Shown here piece by piece: positions 50,220 to 61,022 of a stretch of 64,000 nt of DNA. The notes under the pieces were generated by a model, which saw only the letters and a list, made by a program, of their open reading frames with translations, was not told the origin of the DNA and did no database searches. The stretch spans positions 2,877,725 to 2,941,724 of the forward strand of contig NZ_KI421500.1 of assembly GCF_000473145.1 (NCBI RefSeq). The letters are read 5' to 3'. The stretch's first letter is position 1. Each line of letters starts with the position of its first letter. A program made the position numbers and the translations under genes. The DNA is from Leisingera daeponensis DSM 23529. Its GTDB lineage: Bacteria; Pseudomonadota; Alphaproteobacteria; Rhodobacterales; Rhodobacteraceae.

Positions 50220-51716
50220 TCAGTTCGGCTCTTTCACAGCGTCCTGCTGCTCCGGTTCCACGTCCCCGTCAGCGTCCGGGACAGGTTCCGCTAAGTCTGC
50301 TTCTTCCGCATCATCCACGGTATCAGACTGCTTGCTGTCCAGTACGCCCATGATCAGCGGAAGCATGTAAGCCGCTGCGTGGCTTGCCACTTCTGGCGTT
50401 TCGGGACGCTTCCATGACAGGGTGTCAAAGCTGGTGCAATGCTCGCAGACTGGCTCCCATTCCACATGGATGTGGTTGCAGTTGCTGCAAACCCATTGCG
50501 GGCCGCGCGGAGAGGTCAGCGCCTTGGTCAGCCAGCCCTGCACGACCTTGTCATCCGCGCCTTCACCGCGTTCGATCGCCGCCATCAGCGTCAGCGCCCG
50601 CGCGTCCGGTGCCCGCTCCGTCAGGTCGCTCAACCAGCGGCGGGCCTCGGGGAAGTCTTCGGCCACGATGTTCAGTTCCGCCATCACCAGCCGGGTTTCA
50701 TCATCCTGCGGGTTGAGCCGGGCAAGCTGGTCAAAGCGCGCGACGCGCTCGGCGGCGCTTTCGTCCGGCTCAACCTCGGCAAAGGCGTGCGCCAAGTCGG
50801 GATGCGGCTGGCTTTGCCAGGTCTTTTTCAGCAGCCGCACCGCCGGGCGCTTCTTGCCCTTGGCGAGATAGGCGCGGGCCGCCATCGCCGCGGCAGGCAC
50901 CAGATCGGGCGACAGCCGGTTGGCTTCAATCGCCTGCTCTCGCTGCTCGATCGTGGCGTTCTCGTCGATCACGCCTTTGGAGGCCGACAGCGCCAGCACC
51001 GCATCGCGCCGCTTGTAGACATCACGCGGCAGAGTGCCCGTCTTGAGCTTGGTCGAAAGCGTCTTGCGGGCGCCGGCCCAATCCTCGGCCTGGGCCTGCA
51101 GCCGCAGCAGGGTGTCCTGCACCTCTTCATGCTTGGGCCGCAGCGCCAGCGCCTTCTCGGCCAGCTGGCGGGCGGTGTCGGTGTCGCCCTGGGACAGCTT
51201 CTGCTTCATGATCCCGCGCACGCCGACGAACCGCGTCTGCTGGTTCGACAGCAGGCGTTTGTAGGCATCTGCCGCCTTGTGGGTGTCGCCGCTCATCTCC
51301 GCGGCCTGCGCCACCAGCAGGTCCGTCAGCTCAGGGTTCTGAAGGTATTTCTCCGCCCGCGCCGCCTTGGCCAGCGCCAGCCGCCCCTCACCGGAAGCCA
51401 GCGCCATTAGGCCTTCGGACAACGCCCGGTAGCCCTTGCGCTCGCGCCCCTTGTCCCAATAGCGCGACAGGGCGGTTTCATCCCCGTTCAGGAACCGCAG
51501 CGTCGCCACCAGCAGCGACAACAGCTTGAGAAACAGCCAAACCGCAACCACCAGCACGCCCAGCGCGATGACCGATTGCAGCGCGCTGAGAGTGTATTCG
51601 GTGCCGGCAACGGTGATCTGCACCCCGCCGGCGGTTTCCATCAAAAGGCCCGCGCCAAATGCCAAAAGCGCGACAATCGCGACGAATACGAGGATCTTCA
51701 ACAACGACCAGAGCAT
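50220..51716 (-). CDS. HemY N-terminal domain/TPR membrane protein
   Basis: 498 residues. Two N-terminal TM segments (residues 1-26 and about 44-69) followed by a HemY_N domain and TPR-like helices (AYKRLLSNQQTRFVGVRGIMKQKL, then PRDVYKRRDAVLA). Near residues 408-425 two CxxC pairs (CSNCN and CEHC) could hold a zinc, and the acidic C-terminus (PDADGDVEPEQQD) is low-complexity. Alphaproteobacterial HemY proteins are not protoporphyrinogen oxidase; their role is unclear. Same strand and adjacent to mic60 and hemD, likely an operon. Confidence 0.85.
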   Translation of the reverse strand: MLWSLLKILVFVAIVALLAFGAGLLMETAGGVQITVAGTEYTLSALQSVIALGVLVVAVWLFLKLLSLLVATLRFLNGDETALSRYWDKGRERKGYRALSEGLMALASGEGRLALAKAARAEKYLQNPELTDLLVAQAAEMSGDTHKAADAYKRLLSNQQTRFVGVRGIMKQKLSQGDTDTARQLAEKALALRPKHEEVQDTLLRLQAQAEDWAGARKTLSTKLKTGTLPRDVYKRRDAVLALSASKGVIDENATIEQREQAIEANRLSPDLVPAAAMAARAYLAKGKKRPAVRLLKKTWQSQPHPDLAHAFAEVEPDESAAERVARFDQLARLNPQDDETRLVMAELNIVAEDFPEARRWLSDLTERAPDARALTLMAAIERGEGADDKVVQGWLTKALTSPRGPQWVCSNCNHIHVEWEPVCEHCTSFDTLSWKRPETPEVASHAAAYMLPLIMGVLDSKQSDTVDDAEEADLAEPVPDADGDVEPEQQDAVKEPN

Positions 51717-51726
51717 GGCGGCTTCC

Positions 51727-53049
<1,323 letters not shown>

Positions 53050-53102
53050 GCCGGCCTCCCCCTCGATTCCTAAAAAATTCATTCCTGCGAACACGCTGGA
53101 CA

Positions 53103-53828
53103 CTACTCTGCGCGCCGTTCCCCCTCAAGCTGCGACAGTTGCGCTGCGGCATCAAGGACAGCAGCCGCCACAGCCGCAGCATCCGGCGTCTTACTGACCC
53201 GCAAAGTCTTGCACTTCAAGCCTTTCAGCGGTTCTGCGACCGCCGGACTGAGGGCAATCAGGTGCAAATGCGCGGCTTCCCCGCACAGTTCAGCAAAATG
53301 ACGCGCAGATCTGGGAGAGAAAAGCGGCACAATCACATCCGTTTGCGCAGCAAGCAACGCTTGGGCCTCGCCGGTCAGCGGCAGAAGCACCTGATCATAC
53401 AGGATTTGCTCGTGGCAGGCGATGCCTCCGCGGGTGAGCCGCCCGGCAATATCGCCACGGGCATGGGCGCCGCGCAGATGCAGCAGCGGTGCCTCAGGCT
53501 GCTGGCCGAGGATCGCTGCGACCAGTTCGTCGGCGCAATGGCCCAGGCAGGACGCCTGCCAGCCGGCTGCAGCGGCCGCCTGGGCCGTGCGTTCCCCCAC
53601 GCAATAGGCAGGCAGGCGCGCGGCGGTTTCACGTGAAGCGATCTCGACCCCGTTGGCGGAGGTGAAAATTACGCCTTCCATTCCGTCCAGCTGCACCGGT
53701 GCCTGTGCCGCCTGAATCTCCATCAGCGGCGCAAAAATGACTTGCAGCCCGGCGCGCGCCGCCTCGGGCAGGATGGCCACGAACCGCTCTGCCGCTGCCA
53801 GCGGGCGTGTCATCAGCAAAGGCACCAT
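53103..53828 (-). CDS. hemD: Uroporphyrinogen-III synthase
   Basis: 241 residues. MTRPLAAAERFVAIL at the start, EGVIFTSANGVEI near residue 57 and VIVPLFSPRSARHFAELC near 160 are typical HemD features. It closes hydroxymethylbilane to uroporphyrinogen III. ATG 53828 has GGGAG 7 nt upstream; a longer frame runs back to 53861 and beyond but overlaps the tsaD promoter. First gene of hemD-mic60-hemY; divergent from tsaD. Confidence 0.9.
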   Translation of the reverse strand: MVPLLMTRPLAAAERFVAILPEAARAGLQVIFAPLMEIQAAQAPVQLDGMEGVIFTSANGVEIASRETAARLPAYCVGERTAQAAAAAGWQASCLGHCADELVAAILGQQPEAPLLHLRGAHARGDIAGRLTRGGIACHEQILYDQVLLPLTGEAQALLAAQTDVIVPLFSPRSARHFAELCGEAAHLHLIALSPAVAEPLKGLKCKTLRVSKTPDAAAVAAAVLDAAAQLSQLEGERRAE

Positions 53829-53902
53829 CGCGGGGCTCCCGGGATTGTTTGCAGGCCTCATAGGTGGTAGCCCCGGCAGCAATTCGATGCAACGGTAAGA
53901 CC

Positions 53903-55000
53903 ATGACAAAGACCCTGACCATTCTGGGGCTGGAAAGCAGCTGTGATGACACCGCCGCCGCAGTGGTGCGGCAGGCCGAGGGCGCGCAGCCCGAGGTTCT
54001 GTCCTCGGTCGTATTCGGCCAGACCGAGCTCCACAGCGCCTTTGGCGGCGTGGTGCCGGAGATTGCGGCGCGCGCCCATGCGGAGAAGCTGGACATCTGC
54101 GTGCGCGATGCACTGGCCGAGGCGGGGCTGACCCTCAAGCATTTGGATGCCGTCGCCGTGACCGCGGGCCCGGGACTGATCGGCGGGGTGATGTCGGGCG
54201 TGATGTGCGCCAAGGGGATTGCCGCCGCCACAGGCCTGCCGCTGATTGGTGTCAACCATCTGGCAGGCCATGCGCTGACCCCGCGGCTGACTGACGGGAT
54301 TGCATATCCGTATCTGATGCTGCTGGTCTCCGGCGGGCATTGCCAGTACCTGCTGGTGCGCGGGCCGGAGGATTTCACCCGCCTGGGCGGCACCATCGAC
54401 GACGCCCCCGGCGAGGCCTTTGACAAGACCGCCCGCCTGCTGGGCCTGCCGCAGCCAGGCGGGCCGTCGGTGCAGGCCGAAGCCGAAACCGGTGATCCCA
54501 AGCGGTTCCGCTTCCCGCGGCCTTTGTTGGACCGGCCGGATTGCAACCTGTCGTTTTCCGGGCTGAAAACCGCCCTGATGCGGATGCGCGATCAGATTGT
54601 GGCGGAAAAAGGCGGTCTGACCCGCCAGGACAGGGCCGATCTGTGTGCCGGATTTCAGGCTGCCGTCGTCGATACGCTGGCGGAGAAAACCCGCCGCGCC
54701 CTCCACCTGTATCTGGAGGAACAGCCCGGGACGCCAACTGTCGCCGTCGCCGGCGGCGTCGCGGCAAATACCGCCATTCGCGCTGCGTTAGAAACTGTCT
54801 GCGGCGAGGCTGGCGCCGCCTTCACCGCGCCGCCGCTGCGCCTGTGCACCGACAATGCCGCAATGATTGCCTATGCCGGCCTGGAGCGTTTCAAAGCCGG
54901 TGCACGCGATGGTCTGGACCTGACCGCCCGACCCCGCTGGCCGCTGGACCAAAGCAGCCCGGCGCTGATCGGTTCGGGCCGCAAGGGAGCCAAGGCATGA
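53903..55000 (+). CDS. tsaD: tRNA N6-threonylcarbamoyladenosine synthase subunit TsaD
   Basis: 365 residues, ASKHA fold. [15 protein letters not shown] near residue 6, [15 protein letters not shown] near 45, metal ligands in NHLAGHALT near 112, and [11 protein letters not shown] near 136 all fit TsaD. It forms the t6A modification with TsaB/E. Its stop overlaps the gpsA start (ATGA). Divergent from hemD over 74 bp. Confidence 0.96.
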   Translation: MTKTLTILGLESSCDDTAAAVVRQAEGAQPEVLSSVVFGQTELHSAFGGVVPEIAARAHAEKLDICVRDALAEAGLTLKHLDAVAVTAGPGLIGGVMSGVMCAKGIAAATGLPLIGVNHLAGHALTPRLTDGIAYPYLMLLVSGGHCQYLLVRGPEDFTRLGGTIDDAPGEAFDKTARLLGLPQPGGPSVQAEAETGDPKRFRFPRPLLDRPDCNLSFSGLKTALMRMRDQIVAEKGGLTRQDRADLCAGFQAAVVDTLAEKTRRALHLYLEEQPGTPTVAVAGGVAANTAIRAALETVCGEAGAAFTAPPLRLCTDNAAMIAYAGLERFKAGARDGLDLTARPRWPLDQSSPALIGSGRKGAKA

Positions 55001-55959
55001 GCGTTTCTGTTCTGGGCTCCGGCGCCTTTGGCACTGCTCTGGCGATTTCTCTGGCCGGCAACGGGCCGGTTACGCTGTGGGCGCGTGATGCGGATCACGC
55101 CAAAGCGATGCAAGATAGCCGCCGGAATGAAGCCCGGCTACCGGGTGCTGAACTGCCGGAAACCCTCACCGCCACTGCTGAGATTGAGCAGGCTTGCAGC
55201 TCTGAGGTTTTGCTGCTGGCGGTGCCCATGCAAAAGCTGCGCAGCGTCCTGCAACGGCACCAGGAGCATCTGTCAGGGAAAACCCTGGTCGCCTGCTGCA
55301 AAGGTATTGAACTCCACACCGGGCTTGGTCCGGTGTCGGTTATACAGGAAGTCCTGCCAGAATCCCCCGCGGCGCTGCTGACCGGGCCGAGCTTTGCGGC
55401 GGATATCGCGCGCGGCCTGCCAACTGCGCTAACGCTGGCCTGCGGCGGCGCGGACCTCGGCAAAGCGCTGCAGCAGCAGCTGTCCACTGCCAACCTGCGC
55501 CTCTACCGCACCACCGATACCATCGGTGCAGAGCTGGGCGGAGCGCTGAAAAACGTCATGGCGATTGCCTGCGGTGCGGTGATTGGTGCCGGGCTGGGCG
55601 ACAGCGCCCGCGCCGCGCTGATGACCCGCGGTTATGCCGAGATGCAGCGCATGGCGCTGGCCTGCGGCGCCAAGGCCGAAACGATGGCAGGACTGTCCGG
55701 GTTTGGCGATCTGGCGCTGACCTGCACGTCCGACCTCTCCCGCAACTACCGGCTGGGCCTGTCGATCGGCCGCGGCGAGGCTTTTGATTCCTCTATCACG
55801 GTCGAAGGCGCTGCAACGGCGCACGCGGTAGCGGAACAAGCCCGGAAGATGCAGCTTGATATGCCGATCACGCAGACGGTAACCAATTTGCTCGATCAGC
55901 GCTTGACCATTTCGGAAGCGGCGGCTCTTTTACTTAAAAGACCGTTAAAAGAGGAATAA
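54997..55959 (+). CDS. gpsA: Glycerol-3-phosphate dehydrogenase (NAD(P)+)
   Basis: 320 residues. [12 protein letters not shown] at the N-terminus (NAD-binding GxGxxG), catalytic Lys in [15 protein letters not shown] near 185, and [16 protein letters not shown] near 225 are diagnostic. It makes sn-glycerol-3-phosphate for phospholipids. Four-nt overlap with tsaD; followed one base after its stop by the YciI gene. Confidence 0.96.
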   Translation: MSVSVLGSGAFGTALAISLAGNGPVTLWARDADHAKAMQDSRRNEARLPGAELPETLTATAEIEQACSSEVLLLAVPMQKLRSVLQRHQEHLSGKTLVACCKGIELHTGLGPVSVIQEVLPESPAALLTGPSFAADIARGLPTALTLACGGADLGKALQQQLSTANLRLYRTTDTIGAELGGALKNVMAIACGAVIGAGLGDSARAALMTRGYAEMQRMALACGAKAETMAGLSGFGDLALTCTSDLSRNYRLGLSIGRGEAFDSSITVEGAATAHAVAEQARKMQLDMPITQTVTNLLDQRLTISEAAALLLKRPLKEE

Positions 55960-55960
55960 A

Positions 55961-56233
55961 ATGCTCATCGCATTGATCGCCCGCGACAAACCCGGACATT
56001 TGCAGACCCGCTTGGACAACCGCGACGCCCATCTGGCCTATATCAACGACACCGGTGCCGTGGCGCAGGCGGGTCCGCTGCTGGATCAGGATGGCAATAT
56101 GGCTGGCTCTCTGGTTATTCTGGACGTCGAAGACATGGCAGCGGGCGAGGCATGGGCGGCCAACGACCCTTACAACAAGGCCGGCCTCTTTGAAGCTGTC
56201 GAACTGATCACCTGGAAGAAAGTTATCGGCTGA
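55961..56233 (+). CDS. YciI-family protein
   Basis: 90 residues, one YciI (ferredoxin-like dimeric alpha/beta) domain: LIALIARDKPGHLQTRLDNRDAHLAYI with the conserved His/Asp pair and GSLVILDVEDMAAGEAWAANDPYNKAGLF near 50. Function unknown. SD AGAGGAA. Start is 1 bp after gpsA and its stop shares one base with the EVE-domain start. Confidence 0.93.
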   Translation: MLIALIARDKPGHLQTRLDNRDAHLAYINDTGAVAQAGPLLDQDGNMAGSLVILDVEDMAAGEAWAANDPYNKAGLFEAVELITWKKVIG

Positions 56234-56655
56234 TGCGCTACTGGCTGTTCAAATCCGAACCCTCCACCTGGAGCTGGGACGACCAGGTCTCCAAGGGTGA
56301 CACAGGCGAGGAATGGGACGGCGTGCGCAACTACCAAGCGCGCAATTTCATGCGCGACATGAACGTCGGCGACCGCGGATTCTTCTATCACTCGCAGAAG
56401 GAAAAATCCGTGGTCGGCATCGTCGAGGTCTGCGCAGAGGCGCATCCGGACAGCACTACCGTGGATGACCGCTGGGAATGCGTCGATATCAAGGCGGTGC
56501 GCCCCTTTGCCAAGCCGGTAAGCCTGGATCAGATCAAGGCCGATCCGCGCCTTGAGGATATGGTTCTGGTGAAGAACTCCCGTCTGTCGGTTCAGCCGGT
56601 CAGCGAGGAGGAATGGTCCGCTGTCTGCGCGCTGGGGGAGACAGATCCCGGCTGA
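56233..56655 (+). CDS. EVE-domain protein
   Basis: 140 residues, single EVE domain: WLFKSEPSTWSWDDQVSKG with the EVE-type W, NYQARNFMRDMNVGDRGFFYHS and VVGIVEVCAEAHPD. EVE proteins bind modified bases and are PUA-like. It overlaps the YciI stop by one base (TGATG), so it is translationally coupled. Confidence 0.93.
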   Translation: MRYWLFKSEPSTWSWDDQVSKGDTGEEWDGVRNYQARNFMRDMNVGDRGFFYHSQKEKSVVGIVEVCAEAHPDSTTVDDRWECVDIKAVRPFAKPVSLDQIKADPRLEDMVLVKNSRLSVQPVSEEEWSAVCALGETDPG

Positions 56656-56701
56656 TCTGCCACTCTTCTCTCAAGCGGCGGGAACCATTGAAGGGATTAT
56701 C

Positions 56702-57097
56702 ATGGATTTTCTGAGTGTGATTGCGGCAGCGGCCGCGGCCTTTGTGCTGGGGGCAGCTTATTATGGTGCTCTGGCCAAGCCCTGGATTGAAGCTTCTGGC
56801 GTGGAATGCGACGAGTCCGGCAAGCCGAAAGGCGGCCAAAGCCCGGCGATCTTTGCCATGGCCTTTGTCCTGCAGCTGATCGTGGCGGGCATGATGCGCC
56901 ATGTGTTCAGCCTGTCCGGGATCGAAACACTGGGCGCAGGGCTGATTGGCGGCGCTGGTATTGGCCTGTTTTTCATCAGCCCCTGGATTGCGCTGAACAA
57001 CATGTACGGAATGCGGCCGGTGAAATTGACGCTGATTGATGGCGGGTATGCCACGCTGGCCTGCGCGGCGGCCGGTCTGGTTCTGACCGTGTTCTGA
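56702..57097 (+). CDS. DUF1761 small membrane protein
   Basis: 131 residues with about four TM segments: FVLGAAYYGALAKPW near residue 15 and FFISPWIALNNMYGMRPVKLTLIDGGYATL near 90 are typical of DUF1761. SD GAAGGGA. Function unknown. Follows the EVE gene by 47 bp on the same strand. Confidence 0.83.
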   Translation: MDFLSVIAAAAAAFVLGAAYYGALAKPWIEASGVECDESGKPKGGQSPAIFAMAFVLQLIVAGMMRHVFSLSGIETLGAGLIGGAGIGLFFISPWIALNNMYGMRPVKLTLIDGGYATLACAAAGLVLTVF

Positions 57098-57104
57098 AAC
57101 CAAA

Positions 57105-57139
57105 AAGGGAAGGACCTGCGGACAAGCAGGACCTTCCCT
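57105..57139 (+). other. Long hairpin after the DUF1761 gene
   Basis: AAGGGAAGGACCTGC pairs with GCAGGACCTTCCCTT (14 of 15 positions, one A/A mismatch) across the loop GGACA. There is no T-tract after it (CCACCC), so it may be a partial or Rho-assisted end. It occupies the start of the 306-bp spacer to 57403, where no gene or tRNA is seen. Confidence 0.6.
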
Positions 57140-57368
57140 TCCACCCCGCGTGCTCCAATCCACCACACGCGTATGAAAATCTGGTTCCTGGCCGTCCTGG
57201 CCGGTGACTCTTGTATACAGTGCGGCAGCGCGATTCCGCAAAGCAATAACCCGGACAATGTGAGCTAAAACAAAAGCACCCGCGAACGAGTGCCTAAAGT
57301 TTCAACCTGAAGTATCCGTACGGCGGGAAACTGCACTGATTGCTGCAGACCGGCCTCTGGATAGAAAG

Positions 57369-57393
57369 GGGGCGTCTCTAGCTGAGACGCCCC
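57369..57393 (-). terminator. Terminator after the PRC-barrel gene
   Basis: On the minus strand GGGGCGTCTC-AGCTA-GAGACGCCCC followed by CTTTCT, 11 bp after the PRC-barrel stop. Strong stem, modest T-content. Confidence 0.8.
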
Positions 57394-57403
57394 GCCGGGT
57401 AAT

Positions 57404-58111
57404 TTACATGTGGTCGCCGAGAATGACCTCGCTCTTCACCGGTTCAATTGCGTTTTCGTCAATTTCCGGCATCGCCTTCAGCTGTTCTTCGGTCTGGGCG
57501 GTCAGCCGCAGCTGCCCGTTCTTGGTCACCTCGAAGTCGGTCAGGGGAATTGCGACCGAGTGTTCGCCCATACCCAGGAAGCCGCCAACCCCAACGACAC
57601 CGGACAGCTTGTTGTCGTGCATGATGACATAATCGATTTCGCCAACATCGGCATTGGAGGCGCTCAGCACGTTCTTGCCGACCAGATCGCCAGCTGTCAT
57701 GGCGCGGATGTCCATTGCGCCATCGGTGTTGGGAAGTGCCGGGGAATTGGTCGATTCTGCGGTTTCGCTGATGTCCGCGCCTGCAACCGGCTCAGTGCCC
57801 TCGGTACCATCGCGCGAGGGGGAGCGGTCGACGCCAGCGGAGGCGCCGGCAGGGTCGCTGTCAGTGGTTTCGGTAACCGAGTCAGCAGCGCCGGCTTCTT
57901 CCAGAACGGTGCCCTCACCTTCGTTGCCGCGCGACGGAGAAGTTTCTACGCCAGCAGATGCGCCAACGCCGTCGTCACTGGCCGCGAGAATCAGTTCGGC
58001 TTCGGCAGTCGCGAAGGATCCGTTTTCGGCAGCAAACCCGGTGCCAGCCACCAGCGCGGCGGCGGCAGCGGTTACCAGCAGGCGGACGTTCGATTTCATT
58101 TCGGTCATCAT
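57404..58111 (-). CDS. Secreted PRC-barrel domain protein
   Basis: 235 residues. Signal peptide (LLVTAAAAALVAGTGFAAENG) then an acidic linker with a 12-residue repeat: GASAGVETSPSR at residues 50-61 and GASAGVDRSPSR at 89-100. C-terminal PRC-barrel: DLVGKNVLSASNADVGEIDYVIMHDNKLSGVVGVGGFLGMG. SD GGAG 7 nt before ATG 58111. Function unknown; PRC barrels occur in ribosome maturation and photosynthetic reaction-centre proteins, and in many secreted alphaproteobacterial proteins. Confidence 0.88.
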   Translation of the reverse strand: MMTEMKSNVRLLVTAAAAALVAGTGFAAENGSFATAEAELILAASDDGVGASAGVETSPSRGNEGEGTVLEEAGAADSVTETTDSDPAGASAGVDRSPSRDGTEGTEPVAGADISETAESTNSPALPNTDGAMDIRAMTAGDLVGKNVLSASNADVGEIDYVIMHDNKLSGVVGVGGFLGMGEHSVAIPLTDFEVTKNGQLRLTAQTEEQLKAMPEIDENAIEPVKSEVILGDHM

Positions 58112-58280
58112 AATTATTCTCCACAGCCAAAAGTGTTGATGCTGGGACAACGCAGCAAACGCAAAACCCGTTCCATCACGAAAATGACAACTGCCAAACG
58201 GAGCGTGCAAGCCTTTGATCTTCGGACCATATTAAGCTGAACTGAAACTCAGAACCGTCCGGGCACGCCCGCCAACGGCA

Positions 58281-58308
58281 AAAAGCCCCACCATTTGGCG
58301 GGGCTTTT
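58281..58308 (-). terminator. Terminator after ahcY
   Basis: AAAAGCCCC and GGGGCTTTT form a 9-bp stem, extended inside by CCA/TGG. It lies 22 bp downstream of the ahcY stop, flanked by A/T runs and usable in both directions. Confidence 0.9.
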
Positions 58309-58330
58309 CATCGCACCTTTAAGTCAGGGC

Positions 58331-59719
58331 TTAATAGCGGTAGTGCTCCGGCTTGAACGGGCCTTCCGGCTTGACGCCGATATAGGCGGCCTGTTCGGCG
58401 CTCAGCTGGGTCAGCTTGACACCGATGCGGCCCAGGTGCAGGCGGGCGACCTTCTCGTCCAGATGCTTGGGCAGGATATAGACCTGGTTCTGGTAGTTGT
58501 CGCCGCGGGTCCACAGTTCGATCTGGGCCAGCACCTGGTTTGTGAAAGACGCCGACATCACAAAGGACGGGTGGCCGGTTGCGTTGCCCAGGTTCAGCAG
58601 GCGGCCTTCGGACAGCAGAATGATGCGGTTGCCCGAGGGCATTTCGATCATGTCCACCTGCTCCTTGATGTTGGTCCACTTGTGGTTGCGCAGGCTGGCG
58701 ACCTGGATTTCATTGTCGAAGTGGCCGATGTTGCCGACAATCGCCATATCCTTCATCTCGCGCATGTGCTCGATGCGGATCACATCCTTGTTGCCGGTGG
58801 TGGTGATGAAGATATCGGCGGAAGACACGACATCTTCCAGCAGCACCACTTCAAAACCGTCCATTGCGGCCTGCAGGGCGCAGATCGGGTCGGCTTCGGT
58901 GACTTTCACACGGGCGCCGGCACCGCGCAGGGAGGCTGCGGAGCCCTTGCCCACGTCGCCATAGCCGCAAACCACGGCAACCTTGCCTGCCATCATGGTG
59001 TCGGTGGCGCGGCGGATGCCGTCGACCAGCGATTCCTTGCAGCCGTATTTGTTGTCGAACTTCGATTTGGTGACCGAGTCGTTCACGTTGATCGCCGGGA
59101 ACGGCAGCTGGCCGTTCTTCTGCAGATCGTACAGGCGGTGGACGCCGGTGGTGGTTTCCTCGGACACGCCCAGGATCGCGTCGCGGGTCTTGGTGAACCA
59201 GCCCGGGGAGGCTTCCATGCGCTTTTTGATCTGCGCCTTGATGACCGCTTCCTCTTCGGACTGCGGCACCGGGATGATCTCCTCGCCGGCTTCGGCACGC
59301 GCGCCCAGCAGCACATACAAGGTGGCATCGCCGCCATCGTCCAGGATCAGGTTGGCACCCTCAGGGAACATGAAGGACTTGTCCAGGTAATCCCAATGCT
59401 CTTCCAGGGTCTGGCCCTTGATTGCAAAGACCGGAATACCGGCTTCGGCAATTGCCGCGGCAGCGTGGTCCTGGGTCGAGAAGATGTTGCACGACGCCCA
59501 GCGCACGTCCGCACCCAGCGCCACCAGGGTTTCAATCAGAACCGCGGTCTGAATGGTCATGTGCAGCGAGCCGACGATGCGCGCGCCTTTCAGCGGTTTG
59601 CTTTCACCGTATTCCTCGCGCAGGGCCATCAGGCCCGGCATCTCGGTTTCGGCGATATCCAGCTCCTTGCGGCCAAAGCCGGCCAGCGCGATGTCTTTGA
59701 CGATATAATCCCCGGCCAT
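58331..59719 (-). CDS. ahcY: S-adenosyl-L-homocysteine hydrolase
   Basis: 462 residues. AdoHcy to adenosine plus homocysteine. N-terminal [34 protein letters not shown]-binding [21 protein letters not shown] near 245; C-terminal KPEHYRY. Start ATG 59719 has GGAG 6 nt upstream; an ATG four codons earlier lacks a good SD. Single gene with its own terminator. Confidence 0.97.
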   Translation of the reverse strand: MAGDYIVKDIALAGFGRKELDIAETEMPGLMALREEYGESKPLKGARIVGSLHMTIQTAVLIETLVALGADVRWASCNIFSTQDHAAAAIAEAGIPVFAIKGQTLEEHWDYLDKSFMFPEGANLILDDGGDATLYVLLGARAEAGEEIIPVPQSEEEAVIKAQIKKRMEASPGWFTKTRDAILGVSEETTTGVHRLYDLQKNGQLPFPAINVNDSVTKSKFDNKYGCKESLVDGIRRATDTMMAGKVAVVCGYGDVGKGSAASLRGAGARVKVTEADPICALQAAMDGFEVVLLEDVVSSADIFITTTGNKDVIRIEHMREMKDMAIVGNIGHFDNEIQVASLRNHKWTNIKEQVDMIEMPSGNRIILLSEGRLLNLGNATGHPSFVMSASFTNQVLAQIELWTRGDNYQNQVYILPKHLDEKVARLHLGRIGVKLTQLSAEQAAYIGVKPEGPFKPEHYRY

Positions 59720-59871
59720 AGTCTGCTCCATTCCGGTTACGAGTACACTTGCAGCAGGGCCTAACACTGCATGTGTTGATATTCAACGAAGATACCCGCA
59801 ACCGGAGCCGAAGGCTCTGGCTTTTTGTGGCCGGTCAGGCTGTAGGGGGATAGCCTGTCACGCTGGCTGTC

Positions 59872-60186
59872 TCAGCTTGGCGTGCCCGGGTCCGGCGTTT
59901 TTTCCGCAATATGGAAGAACGAGGATCCGGTTGCGACAACGCAGCTAATCCCGTTTGCATGGGAAACCAGAACGGTGAATGTCCCGGTTTCATCCGACGC
60001 CCAGACCTCGATCACAGTGGCCTCGGTCCGGCCTTTCTGCAAACCGCCGGCGGTCAGCCGCTCGGAATACCCGCTTGCCAGCTTTTCGGTCATCACCTCA
60101 CGGTCGCCGCAGCTGGCGGCCAGCACAGGCGGAGCGGTTGCGGCCATGCCGAAAAGCAAAGAAACACCAAGCAGACGTTTAAACAT
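59872..60186 (-). CDS. Small secreted protein, unknown function
   Basis: 104 residues. Signal peptide (FKRLLGVSLLFGMAATAPPVLA, cleavage before ASCGDRE) then an 80-residue domain with two cysteines (ASCGDREVMTEKLASGYSE and ISCVVATGSSFFHIAE) that could form one disulfide. AAAGGAG is 5 nt before the ATG. I do not recognise the family. Monocistronic between ahcY and the HD gene on the opposite strand. Confidence 0.75.
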   Translation of the reverse strand: MFKRLLGVSLLFGMAATAPPVLAASCGDREVMTEKLASGYSERLTAGGLQKGRTEATVIEVWASDETGTFTVLVSHANGISCVVATGSSFFHIAEKTPDPGTPS

Positions 60187-60422
60187 GACAAACTCCTTTC
60201 CGTTCTGTGAGTCACGTCACAAAAGGGGTTTGCCGCGCGAGGGGGCGGAGCCCCTTATACTCTAATAATATTGGGTCTGAATGCCGCGGTTTCAAATTCA
60301 CAGCTTATAAACACTGAGTTTTCACCCGTGTCCCGACCGTGAACAGGACATGGCTCACAGCATTGCCCGAAGCCTGTTCAGGAGGTAGTCAAAAGAGGAA
60401 CCGCAGCGACAGGAAACACCCC

Positions 60423-61019
60423 ATGCCCGCCAAACCCGCCCGCGCCTGGCAGCGCATGCTCTCCGGCCGCCGCCTGGATCTGCTGGACCCGACCCCGGTG
60501 GACATAGAGATCGAGGACATCGCGCACGGGCTGGCCTTTGTGGCGCGGTGGAACGGTCAGACCCGGGGGGATTTTGCCTATTCGGTCGCAGAGCACTCGC
60601 TGCTGGTCGAAGACATCTTTTCCCGGATGTACCCCAAGGCACCGGTCAAATGGCGGCTGGCGGCGCTGCTGCACGATGCCCCCGAATATGTGATCGGTGA
60701 CATGATCTCTCCGGTCAAAGCAGCAGTGGGACCGGGTTATGGCGAATTGGACCAGAGGCTAACCACGGCCATTCACCTGCGGTTCGGGCTGCCTGCGGCA
60801 CTGCCCAAGACGGTCAAGGCGCAGATCAAGCGCGCGGACAAGGTCAGCGCCTGGATGGAGGCGGTGCAAATTGCCGGATTTCAGGAAAAGGAAGCCAGCC
60901 GGTTCTTCGGCACTCCGAAACCGGAGATCGTGGACGGGCTGGAAATCGTGCTGCGTCCTCCAGTCGAAACCCGCATGGCGTTCCTGGGGCGCCATGCGGA
61001 ACTAATGGCACAACTGTAA
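60423..61019 (+). CDS. YfbR-like HD-domain hydrolase
   Basis: 198 residues. HD-domain motif FAYSVAEHSLLVEDIFSRM near 56-60 and ALLHDAPEYVIGDMISPVK near 82 give the H...HD...D metal site of YfbR/HD_3 proteins, which act as 5'-nucleotidases. Start ATG 60423 follows AGGAAACACC; the frame is open 28 codons further up without family features. The 236-bp region upstream holds no other gene. Confidence 0.85.
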   Translation: MPAKPARAWQRMLSGRRLDLLDPTPVDIEIEDIAHGLAFVARWNGQTRGDFAYSVAEHSLLVEDIFSRMYPKAPVKWRLAALLHDAPEYVIGDMISPVKAAVGPGYGELDQRLTTAIHLRFGLPAALPKTVKAQIKRADKVSAWMEAVQIAGFQEKEASRFFGTPKPEIVDGLEIVLRPPVETRMAFLGRHAELMAQL

Positions 61020-61022
61020 GGC

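Noticed and set aside
59720..59871. Possible SAH riboswitch or attenuator ahead of ahcY
   Set aside because: The region has a small hairpin (GGAGCC-GAA-GGCTCT) but I could not match it to the SAH riboswitch core, and the hairpin's T-run is on the wrong strand for ahcY attenuation.
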